Assembly (NCBI GenBank): GCA_003615045.1
Contig: ML014118.1
Coordinates: forward strand, 1 to 64,000
Length of the DNA: 64,000 bases
From: Caulochytrium protostelioides
Lineage: Eukaryota > Chytridiomycota > Caulochytriomycetes > Caulochytriales > Caulochytriaceae
Direction of reading: 5' to 3'
Both the position numbers and the translations under genes were made by a program. The notes beneath the pieces are model-generated. The model ran no database searches. It was not told where the DNA came from and was given only the letters and a program-made list of their open reading frames with translations. Of the stretch, positions 13,005-23,800 are shown one piece after another. Each line of letters begins with the position of its first letter. Position 1 is the first letter of the stretch.

Positions 13005-15779
13005 GGTGATAAATGTCACGGGGGGTGGAAGCGGGGAGCAGGGAGAAGGGGCGGCGGCGGGGTTCGCAGGTTGGCGAGCTACTGTCAAGAACACCCCCCA
13101 GAACGTCGTCCACGCCTGTTTTTTTTTTCTGTGATGGTCTGTCTGCTCGCTCCTGACTGCGTGGGGCATCGCCTCGACCGTCAAGTATACCTGGCCCCCT
13201 GAGGCCTGGCTATCACGCCGAGAGGTGACCGAGCCGAGCGGTGTGTGTGTCGCGGCGTGGCCCAGGCCCGCCCCGACTTGCAGCGGCCGCTCGCACCCTC
13301 GGCGAGCCTCGATGCGTCTCGTCCCGTCTCGGCTCGACCTGACCCGATGCATGGACCCAGCTCGAGCGTTGCCGCCGGCCGCGGGGACGCGAGGATCCGG
13401 CTCGCCCGCCAGAGCCGGACGGGTGCGCGGCGGGCGAGGAAGGGCGAGGAGCGGAGGTGCCAGGGCCACCGCACGCCTCCGGTGACGGCCCCACCGCCCT
13501 CGGCCTGGGGCGGTGGGGCCTCGGGCCGCGGCTCTCGGTCGCGTCGTCGGGGTTGGGTTCCGACGCCATCGGATGCATTGGCTGTCGCCATCCGCCGTGG
13601 CCGTCGCCATCCCCAACGGCATCGCGAGACGACGCCTTCGCCGGGCCCCTCCGCCAGGCCGGGGGGACCCGCCGCGGGCGGCCGACCACCGACGAGCGGC
13701 GCGGCTTCCCCGGCGACATGGCCGGCGCCGGCGGCCGACGATTGCCGGGAAGGTGCCTGGCCGGGGACGGCGCGTCGCCCTGGCTGTCTGGTGCCGGGCT
13801 CGGCTCATGGCGCCGGACGCATGGACCCGCCTCCGCATCCGCGCGGGCGTGTGGATGGCCGGTCCCGGGAGGCCGTGCATGCGGAGCACCACGGAGGCCG
13901 GCGCTGGGACGGGCCTGCGGAACCCCCGGCACCGGCGCGCACGGACGCGGCAGCGAACCGTCGCGGCCGACTCAGTGGAGCGGACGGCTGGCGCATCCAT
14001 CCCTCACGGCCGTTCACCATCCATGGCGATGGTGGTCTGCTATTTTTTCTTTTCTTTTTCAATTTTTCGTCTCGGTTTTATCTGGCGCTTTGAGCAGGCG
14101 GGCCGCCGCCGCCTGTCGGGCCGCGGCAGCATGGAAAGCTCAGTGGCGGCCGTCGCTGACCCGAAAACATCCTGAAGTCGACCCGGCAGAGCGGAGTCTG
14201 ACGGCTCAGCGAGGAGCGAGCAACCTCAACGGATGCGACGGATGTGTTGGACAAGGCCACTCGAAGTCGGACAGGCACCGCTTGCCGACATCCCTTCCCG
14301 AGCAACCCGCGGATGACGGATAGCGGAAAGCTGATGGGTCTTGGAGGCCCATAAGTCTCCCTTGCACGGTTCTTGGTGGGGTGCGGAAGACCAGGATAAC
14401 ACCGGGACCGAAAGAGCGCCCTGCCGTCAAAACCGATGCTACGACACCGCGAGACGAAGCAGGAGACCTCTTTGATCCTGTTGTGTCGTTTCTGGGAGAG
14501 GAAACTCGATCCACCGCGCTGCTTCGCGACAGGGTACGCGGAGTGTGCCATGGTCACACAAGATCACTCCACGTCTCAACCTCACTAATCTGCTGGGGAG
14601 TCTCACGACGGCGACTCCTAGATATGGTGTGATCCGAGGAAGGCCCATTGACTCATGATTCGCTCTGGGGGCATGCCGCAACGATCTTTGTTGGCTACAC
14701 TGGCAAAGCGGGGATGCACAGGTAGGATCTCCACTCGCGCGACGCAGTATGGTCACGACTGCGGCGAGCAAGCCAGTCGCTCTTGAGAGAGAGAGCATCC
14801 TATCCCGATGACGATTCCAAGGTTCAACGCATCGCGTCTCAATGGTGTGCCTTCGGCGTGGACATCATGAAAAGGCACGCCCATGCGTTCCCCCGTGGTC
14901 CACCTGCCAAGCGCCGATCGGGCCGCACGCCACGTGACAGTCAAGCGCCTCGAGCAGGCCAGGAGCCGCAGGGGCATCTTCCAGCATGTCGCCCCACGTG
15001 CTTACGGGAGCCGTCGTAGCCGGCGCCGTTCGTCCGTCTCGTCGCCCGCGCGAGGCGAAGTGGCCTGCGGTAGGGGGCATCAGTCTTGCCTCGGTTAATG
15101 CGGTGGTCGGCTGAAGGACGCCGCGTCTGCGACGCCGCGTCGACCACCGCCGTCAGCGGGAACGCGCCCCTTCCAGCGAGGCGCACGCAGGCGTCGGCGA
15201 TTTTTCTCGTCTCGCGTCGCCGCGTCGTGCGCCGGGTGCCCCTCGTGCGGCACCCTGTGGCTGGGACCCGGCGCAGTCCACGAGGTTCGCGCGGAAGGCC
15301 GTGCGGCATTGGGGGTGGCGGTTCACCAACGGGCTCATATCCGGTCAATCAAGCCTCAGACTCTGATTCGCGCATTTAAGCCAGCTTGACCATACTCTTG
15401 AGATCGGGCGCATGCAGCAAGCACGCGTGCGCCGGTCCACTGGAGCTTGGGAGAGAACGCTTCAGGTTCTTGGTTTTTGAAGCCAGGCGACCGAAACGTG
15501 TTTCATGATTGCCTCGATAGACAGCCTGGAGAACCGTTCCATGCCGTACCATGTTTCTCATGGGCCCGTCATCCGTACAGAGACCTGACCAGGGTGCGTC
15601 ATGGATGGCGCCCGCGTGCGTGTCTCTCGCGGAGGGATGAAGACTGGAGCGTGTTGACGCCAATGCTAGACGACGTAGGTTTATCGCTCTTCTGGCGGAG
15701 GTTTGTTCCGATGCCTCCCCGTCCCCCTACTTCCCGTCGTTCAAGGACGCTTTGTTGACTAGTCCAAGCTCCGTCCGTC

Positions 15780-17800
15780 ATCATTAGCACACCTACCTGC
15801 AATATCTTGTTCATGTGCGCCCTTTCTTCCGTATTTCAACTGCGTGCTCCTTTCTGTTCGCCCGACGATCAGCGAAACTTGACAACATCTTCATCTTCAT
15901 CTTCGTCGCATTTAGATCTTCTTGTGTCATGCTTTCGTCGGCATGGGTTGGGTCTCTGACCTCGTTGCTTTCGCACTCGCCTTTCGCCGGAATTGCGGCG
16001 ACGAGTCCCCTTTTGAATCCGCACCACAAGCTGGGCCGTCGCGCGGATGTACCGCGGTCCTTTAATAAATTCGCACGGTTTCATCTTGACCACACGTTTA
16101 AAACGGATGAGCCCTGGAAGTCTCTTGTCATGCTGAATGGCAAGCCATAGACACCGGGGAAGAACTTCGACAATAAAGGTCTCGAGCAGATGGCTCCCTG
16201 GGAACTGGATGACAAGCTAGAAGACAAGGGGGGTGCCGCGATGGCGGAGAAGTGCACCAAGCCTTGCCGAGGAGACGTGAGTGTCCGCGCGGGACTCCGC
16301 TGGAACAAGAACCCTGCAAAGAAGGACTCGGCCGCAGTCCGGACGTTGCCTACCTAGTGCTTGTTCGCCTAGAGAGATGAAATGCAGTCGAAGCAGCTCC
16401 TCGACAGCCTGAGCTTGCTGACCGCTATCGCTCGTCTGGCTCCCTCAGTCGTTATCGTCAGTGATGCCGCAATGTCGCCGGTGGACACCAGCCGTATGCT
16501 TATCGTCCCCACCAACACGTTAGGTGATGCGAATGCATTATTCATCAACAGTATTGGGGTTAATTACTCGGACAACCGCAGTACGGCGGACGACGCTTTA
16601 CGCCTTGACGCTGGTGTTGCTTGCGATGACGCTCTCAAAGATCCGCAAAAAGCATTCGGCTACGTCGTCGCTCTATACCTATCTATCTGAGTTTTCCAGG
16701 AAGATGCTAACAGTAAAGCCAGTTATCACAACGGTCACGTCTCCTGCGTATTCCATCAAACGGTCGTTGCGTCCCGAAGCACATTTCGTTATGAGTTCAA
16801 GGTGCCACCGCCATATAGAGGAACCCTCTTTTCCTATTAAGATCCAGCATTCATGAAGGCGAAGCATTCAATCCCGTGATACTCAGGATGTCTTGCACCG
16901 ACGTAGGGCAGCTCGAACTTGGACAAGTTATGAGTTATTGCTCGCCGCCTTGGCGAGCTTGGACTATCTCTGCCCAACCCAGAAAAGTAGAATTTAAGAC
17001 TATTAGTAACCACATAATCTCGTCCGCCGCAGGTATGATGTGTACCAATGGGAGCAAGGGTGAACCGGGCCAGTGGGAGCACATCAATGACTACAGTCTG
17101 ACATCGAGTGATCTGTTCTCGTTCTCGTCGGGAAATATGATAGCTGGCGAGGTCAAATACACGTATTGGACTGCATCCAAGGCTGAATCCATAATTTCAG
17201 TTGCAGTTTTCAGCTGTTCGAGAACGATATCCTAAAATGGTAGGCTGTGACAGAGAGCCTTCTATTTCACAGGTCATGATTGACCGCATCCTGCGCACGT
17301 CTCAGACTCCTGAACAAATGATCTTAAATTAGTCGATAACGATACCTGCTGAGTCTCCTCACTCGCCTGAGTATTGTTCGCAGCTAGCGCACAAAGCTTA
17401 TGCTAGAGCTGACCGAAAGAAGACGGGGTTTGCCATTGTCTGATCCCAACACAACCTTCTCGGGGTCAAGGCGAGGGGCCTGGAAATGGTCCACGAGGCC
17501 CAGGCCCTAGCCAATGGGTGCTATCGCCGTTGGCTGAATGCTGGGAATTGATGAGCGACTGATTGGTTGGAGTGGGAGGGGGTGTGAAGAACCTATTTCC
17601 CTGACATGTTTCCAGACTGTCGTGGCCCTGATATCGGGACAGCGGGCGGACACTCAGGCGGTCAGCCAGCTGGAGAGTCATGACCACCAGTTCCCCCACC
17701 CCGTGGAAAGTGTGTGTGTTTCTAGGCCCTGACGGCGGCCGACGATGGACCGGCCATGGCGACAATATCTTAGTCTAATCGTCTTCATGTCCGAATCCAT
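15780..17800. other. AT-richer island with unassigned open frames, possible decayed or multi-exon gene
   Basis: Base composition drops to near parity compared with the GC-rich flanks. On the + strand, one frame reads through about 15,990-16,355 as ordinary-looking protein interrupted by a single TAG at 16148-16150 (before it ...EPWKSLVMLNGKP, after it TPGKNFDNKGLEQM). A 102-codon frame runs 16382-16690, followed after a stop by another 40 balanced codons. On the minus strand a frame at 17232-17091 begins right after a TTTTAG acceptor-like site and reads DIVLEQLKTATEIMDSALDA, ending at a TAG. I recognise no family in any of these. They may be exons of an unknown gene, remnants of a decayed insertion, or chance. 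Confidence 0.3.
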
Positions 17801-18700
17801 AATTGGCTTGAATGGTGCACGGTGCAGACACATTTTCAGCATATCAGGTATCTGGGAAGCGCTTCAAAACGACACCGAAATTACAACCTCGATCTATGCC
17901 TTTTGCCCTCATCCGCCCCGTTCCGATTGTCGACAGTTAAGACCTCCTCAGAGATGCGTAGACGATTTTCGGCCATTGAGATCTTTTTCTTTTCTATTTT
18001 TTTTTTTTTGTGGCCATTCTCCTCGACGGCATCAGGATGTCGGCCCGCTAGGCCAGACGACGATCGCCACCGCGCTGCCATCCGTGTTGCGGCCACGTGC
18101 CCCGCGGAGTCCTCGGTGACCCAGGAGCGTCCCAGGAACGACTTGACGCGACCCGTCGCTCTGGCCGCCATCCCCCCTCCAGCGATCCCAGGGACCGCTC
18201 GTTCTCGTCCGTGGATGCGGGATGATTTCTTGCATCATCGATCGCCCGCGGCGGCGGCGCGGCGTCCTCGGCGTCGGGCCCCTCGGTGGCAGGCCGCGCC
18301 ACAGAGACGCGACCCACAGCGACCGTTGTCGGAGTTTGTGTGCGTTGACGGTGGGGCGCGGCCGCGTGGCTGAGTCGAGCGCCGCGTCCAACGGCGCCGG
18401 TCCGGTCCCTCACGGCCGAGGGCGGCTCGGCGATTTTTCGTGGCCGTCGGACGGGGGGTCCCGAGGGCTGCCTGCTTGCCGGACGCCGGTGCTTGGGTCC
18501 CCTCGCTGCTGGGCAAGCGCCGCGGCATCCACGACGCGCCGCCGCTCGGTCTGCTCATGCCCGCCCTTGCGCGTGCCGGTGAAACGACGCGGCGGAGCGC
18601 GGCCGCTCCACCCAGCGCGACTGCCGGTCCGGCGCGTTCCTTGCCGGCGGGGGACCGCCGTGAACCGTTGCCAGGCCACAGAGACGCCGGAGCAGGAGCC

Positions 18701-18772
18701 GACGCACGAGCAGACGCACGAGCAGACGCACGAGCAGACGCACGAGCAGACGCACGAGCAGACGCACGAGCC
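18701..18772. repeat. 12-bp minisatellite (GACGCACGAGCA), six units
   Basis: Six nearly perfect tandem copies of a 12-bp unit. The plus strand would read EQTH repeats and the minus strand CVCS repeats, but neither frame has other signs of coding. It lies 0.7 kb upstream of the uS4 start. Confidence 0.9.
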
Positions 18773-19435
18773 AGCGCAAGAGCCAGGCCTCCCCTTCTCT
18801 GGGAATACACCGGCACCTGCAGCCGCGTCCGCAGTCGCCCTTCTCGCGGGCCCCGCCAGCCCCCCCGCGGTCGGACCCCCGCAGCGAGCGCGCGATGGCT
18901 TAGGCGCGCGCGGGTCGCGCGCGACGGACCGACGGAGCAACGGGCCGGCCGGCCGAGGGGCGGACCGACCGATGGCGAGGACCGCGGCGGTCGGCCGCCC
19001 GTCGTCCCCGTCCTCGTCCATGGAGATGCTCGCCGGAACACTCCGCATCCGCGGCTGCCTATGGCCGTCACGGCGGCGTGGCTCGCCCCACTCCCCGCTG
19101 CTCCCCCCCTCCTCGGCCTCGGCCTCGGCTTCGGCTTCGGCCAGGCCCTTGCGGGCGGGACGGAGCGGGAGCCCATCGGCCCGGCGCGGGCCAGGCCGAG
19201 TGCTCGCCCGCCATGGGCTCGGGTCTGCAGTCGTCCCTCGTCATAGCAGCATACTCGTCGTGCAGGACCATGGGAGCATATCCCGCGTGTATGTGAGCGT
19301 CGGCCAGCAGCGGGGCTGATGAAGCGCTTGGCGTCGACGAGAGAGCGAGCCGGCATATGGAAGAGACGGGTGGACGAGAGCACCCAGAGTCGCGCTAGAA
19401 AGAGGTTGAAACGCCCGTCGCCGCCGCCCGACCCC

Positions 19436-19489
19436 GCTTTATACCTGCCCCCCCCCACCCCCGACTGTCTCGTCTCGTTCCTTGCCATC
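19436..19489 (+). promoter_or_regulatory. Pyrimidine-rich 5' leader of the uS4 gene
   Basis: The last 50 bases before the uS4 ATG are almost all C and T, including a run of nine or more C and CTCGTCTCGTTCC. This resembles the pyrimidine-rich leaders of ribosomal protein mRNAs. A regulatory role is inferred. Confidence 0.4.
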
Positions 19490-20056
19490 ATGTCGCTCCG
19501 CAACAAGTCCAAGACCTTCAAGGTCCCGCGCAACCCGTACAACTCGGAGCGCTTCGACTCGGAGCTCAAGCTCATCGGCAGCTACGGTCTCCGCTCCAAG
19601 AAGGAAATCTACCGCGTGGCCCTGACGCTCTCCAAGATTCGTCGTGCTGCCCGTGAGCTCCTCACGCTCGATGCGAAGGACCCCAAGCGTCTGTTCGAGG
19701 GTAACGCCCTGATCCGTCGCCTTATCCGCGCCGGTGTGCTGACCGAGGACCGCGCCCGCCTCGACTACGTCCTGGGCCTGCGCGCCGAGGACTTCCTCGA
19801 GCGCCGCCTCCAGACCCAGGTCTTCAAGCTCGGCCTCGCCCGCTCGATCCACCACGCCCGTGTGCTCATCCGCCAGCGCCACATCCGCGTCGGCGGCCAG
19901 ATTGTCGACGTCCCCAGCTTCATTGTCCGCCTCGAGTCGCAGAAGCACATCGACTTCGCCCTCACCTCGGCCTACACCTCGGGCAAGGCCGGCCGTGTCA
20001 AGCGCAGGAAGCAGAAGGATGCCTCCGGCGGTGACGCCGAGGAGGAGGAGGAGTAA
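19490..20056 (+). CDS. RPS9: 40S ribosomal protein uS4 (RPS9)
   Basis: 188-residue protein of normal family length. It starts [20 protein letters not shown] and contains [19 protein letters not shown], then an S4 RNA-binding domain from about residue 106 ([39 protein letters not shown]). The C-terminal tail is lysine/arginine-rich and ends in five Glu. uS4 is an early-binding small-subunit protein at the 16S/18S five-way junction and the mRNA entry tunnel. The ATG at 19490 was chosen because the family begins there; the frame is open further upstream without homology. No intron is present. The pyrimidine-rich leader fits a ribosomal protein gene. Confidence 0.96.
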   Translation: MSLRNKSKTFKVPRNPYNSERFDSELKLIGSYGLRSKKEIYRVALTLSKIRRAARELLTLDAKDPKRLFEGNALIRRLIRAGVLTEDRARLDYVLGLRAEDFLERRLQTQVFKLGLARSIHHARVLIRQRHIRVGGQIVDVPSFIVRLESQKHIDFALTSAYTSGKAGRVKRRKQKDASGGDAEEEEE

Positions 20057-20889
20057 GCGCTTCGCCGCTTGCTGCTGATCCCTCCGGGGGGTGGCGCGGG
20101 ATTCCGACCGTCGCTGTCGCTGTCGCTGTCGATGCGAACGTGTCGACACATGCCGCTGCGTGCGGTGACGATGATGGTTGTGCCGTGAGTGGCCATGCTG
20201 AATGACCTCCCCGGGCCCCGGGGCACATGGGGCCTTGTGAGGTCCGACGCGCTCGCGCTCGCGCGGCCGCATGCCGCCCTGGCGGGGATCGGCCGTCCCG
20301 CCCACGGCGACAATCCCGGCCTGGATCTCTGTTCTCGCGGAGTCCCTTGCCGCCGCGACCCTCGTCCTGCGCTGGTGAAGACGGTCTTTGGCCGCCCTTC
20401 GCCTGGTCGCCGGGCGGGCCTGGGTAGTCGTGTCCAGTCGTGCTGCTGTTGGTCTGTCTCTCAGGCTCTCTGGTCGACGCGCGATGTCTGAGCGGTTGCT
20501 TGCCCGAGACAGCCGATGGTCGGCCCGCGTACGGTCGCTCTGCCCACGGTCCTTCTGCCCTTCACGCCACGTCGGCCTCGTCGCTCTCGTGTCCCGCCTG
20601 GCCGCCGATGCGCCGACCCACTCGGGCGACCGGTTTCCCTGTGTCCCGTCGGCTACCCCCTCTTTCTCTTCCCCCGTAGCATCATATCAAACCTCTGAAA
20701 GTATACCGCAGCGACGGCGCATCACGTCTGTCGCCTGAAACATGATCGCGCCTGAACGGCCATGCTCTCGGATCGGCGACCGAAGGAGACGTCGTGGGGC
20801 GCCCCCTCGTCGTTGACTCGACGCACGGGCAGGATCTGCCCAAGGCGCAGGGACACCCTTGGCGGCGCGGCGTCGGCCGATCCCCTCGG
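20057..20889. other. Intergenic region between the uS4 and adaptor genes (convergent)
   Basis: 833 bp between two convergent stops. No gene is recognised. It contains 3' flanks of both genes and a short pyrimidine-rich stretch near 20,660-20,690. Confidence 0.5.
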
Positions 20890-23800
20890 CTACGGGAGCG
20901 CCGACAAGGGGGTCAGCGTCCCGCTCGAGTTCGAGTGGGCCGTGGCGCTCGCGGGCGATCCTTTGCCGGCCGCTCGCGGACGCATGGCCCGGCCGCCGGT
21001 CGCGCCGGCCGCCGTGGGCCCGCCCACGCTCGCGCTCGTGGCGGCCCCGCTCCCCAGCCCCACCGCCGACACCGGCGTGCCCGCTGACATGACCGCCGCG
21101 GACTGCGGCGGCGTGATCCCGCCGGGCCCGTGGCCGACGGTGGTCGTGCCGGGTCCGGCGGCGCCGGCCGGCGGGGTGCCGCCGCCGGCGGCGGAACCGG
21201 CGGTCTCGGCCGCCGCAGGGTGGCTCAGACTGCGGGCGCCCATGGACACGTGGTGCGGATGGTGGCGGGACTGCGTCGACGTCCGCGAAGCCATAGGACT
21301 CCCGAGGTTAGTGTTGATCGACATGGGCCGGCTCGGGAGGAAGAAGGCGACGAGGTGGTGAGCGCTTTCTAGCCAAAGCGGGATCAGCTCGACCGCTAGC
21401 TCGCGGCACGCGGTGTCCAGATCCTGCGCGGTGGTGTGGTCAACGAAGCGCTCGACGCCGTTCTGCAGGAACAGCGCCTGATGCGATTGCAGGACCCACG
21501 GGAACGCTTCCACCGCGTCGGCAAACCAGCCGATCAGCTCGAGATAGATGCTGCGTTTGGCGTGGTCGGCCACCTGGCGGTTCGCGCTGAGACCCGGGCT
21601 GCCGGCAAGCCGCCGCTTCAGCATTGCGAGGGTCATGCGTAGGGCGTCCGTCAACGTCGTTCCGGGCACGACAGCCCCTGCGGCGGTCGCTCCCGACGCG
21701 GCGCTCGCGTTCACTGCCACATTGCCGGTGCTCAGACGTGTCGACACCGAGGCGTCGCGCAGCGCCTGGTGCGCTTGGCTCAGGAGCTCGCGCCAGCGCC
21801 ACGACGGCTGGGCCGCTGCCGCTGCCGCTGCCGCTGCCGCCGCGGTGCCGGTCGCCTGAGGCGACGGCAGGGCCAGCAGCGATCCTGTGTGCGAGACCGT
21901 GGCGCCAGCAGCCACCGAGGCCGAAACGGCGGTGGCGGCTGCGGCGGCCGCCATGGACGGCTGCGCGACGGCCAGAAGCTGCGACGCGACGCCGTCGCCG
22001 GTCGCCGTTGACGCTGCCGCCACCGCCACCGCCGCCGCCGCCGCGTCCAACGCCACCGTCCCGGCGGATGCCGCGCCGCCCAGCGGCAGGGTGCCAGTGC
22101 GCGGGGCGAGAGCTTCCGCCAGCGCGAGGCCCACCTCGGCCGCGAGGGCGCCGAGATCGACGGCGGGCGCCGCACTGGCGGCGCTGTCGAGCCCGTGGTC
22201 GCGGCTGCGCGACATGAACACGCTGGAGAGCCCCCGCCGTGATCCGAGCGAGGCGGCCGGCGTTGGGCTCGTGCCAGGCGCTGCAGGGCCGGACGCGCCC
22301 GTGCCGCCGGCCGCGCTGCTGGCCGACGCCGGATGGCTTGGTGACGCGGGGAGGTTCATGGACGCCGAGCGGGGGAAGGGGCTCATGTTCAGCGCGTCGG
22401 AGCGGACTGCGATGCGTGTGGTAGATGTGGCGGTCGTGCGAAAGGATGTGGCAGGCATCGCGGTGGTCATGGTCGATACCGCGGCGGCGGCGGCACCCGG
22501 GGGGAGCGTCGATGGCGTGGCCGCTGTGGTCATCGCCGTCGTGGGCGTCGCTGCCAGGGCCGCGGCTACCGTCGCCGCCTCGAGAGATGTGGCGCCCGTG
22601 GAAAGCGGGTGAACATGTGGCTGAGGGTTGGCATTGAGCGGCGCGGCATGCAGATCCGACACTGACGTGTTCTCTGCGGCCGTGGCCTGGAGAGCTCCTG
22701 CCACTGCGAGCTCGTTCGGCGCCACGGGCGGTGACAACTCTAGAGCTGCGGCCAGCGCCAGCTTGCTGGCCGCGACCGAGACATAGCCGCTCGGAATCCA
22801 GCCGCGTAGACCGCCGGCGTCGACGAGCAGCCAGTGCTGGTACTGGCTCTGGATCACGACGCGCTCGCCTTTGCTGACACTGATCTCATTGGGTGAGGCT
22901 TTGCGGTAGTCATAGAGCACCTCGCCAGACTGTTCTGCTTGGGGCACGCCGGGTCCCGCCGCCAGCGCGCTCGTGCTGGACGCGGCGAGCGCCATGGCGC
23001 TGCCGGTCGCGGTGGCCGTCCCCGTCGCCGCTCCAGTGCCGGTGCCGGTGCTGGCGCCGAGAGCGACGCCCGCGCCGTCGGCGTCTTCGCACAGGCATCC
23101 CGACGGCACCCACCCACGTAGGGGCCGCGTCTCGCGGGCATGCTCGTCGTCGTCTGATGCTACGACGCGCTGAACAACGAGCCAGCCGGTCTCGCGGCGC
23201 AGCATGGTGAACTGGTCGCCGATCGCGACATCAAGCTCATCGGGCCGCGCGGCTTTATACTCGTAGATGCCCACGAGTGGCGCCACGGACGCCACGGAAC
23301 CGACGCCGCCCCACGGGAAACCCGATGGGTTCTTTGCGCCTCGTTTGGGCGACAGCATGGGCGATGCCGGCAGCTGGTGCAGTGAGCCGGCCTCAGAGCC
23401 CGCGTGGCTCGAGGCCAGCGACGACTTGGATCCGAGGGGCCGGCCGTGGCCGGCGGACGGGGTCTCACCGGCGCTGTGGCTTCCGCTCGCGCCCGGAGCG
23501 ACCAAGCCGTTGGTAGCATGAGTGGCCGTGGGGCCAGCCATGGGCATCGTGCCCGCGATGGCGCCGACAGCGGCGAGGGAAAGCGCGCTGGCATGACTGA
23601 TCAAGGAGGCGGCGAGCGGAGAGGCAACGCCGGCAACGATAGGGGTGCTTGCGTCGACGGCGGTGGGCGTAGCGACGTGGTGACGGCTACCCGTGAGCGT
23701 GGGCATGTGGCGCAGCGACGACGGCCCCGAGGGCGATCCCAGGAGCGGTGTGGGCGGCGCGTTGGTGAGCGGGACATCGAGCCAGGAGCGCGAGCGGGCG

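Larger units (their letters stand above)
13005..19489. other. Gene-poor 6.5 kb region between the eL21 and uS4 genes
   Basis: No recognisable protein or RNA gene. 13.1-14.1 kb and 18.0-19.4 kb are very GC-rich with frames open by composition only. 14.1-15.8 kb is intermediate. 15.8-17.8 kb is AT-richer with several short, compositionally balanced frames (see separate entry). T-tracts occur near 13,118, 14,041 and 17,998. A 12-bp minisatellite lies at 18,701. I see no tRNA, 5S or snRNA signature. Confidence 0.5.

Noticed and set aside
13005-14000. Upstream extension of the eL21 frame to about 490 residues
   Set aside because: The family starts at MPHS; the extension is compositional and includes the leader.
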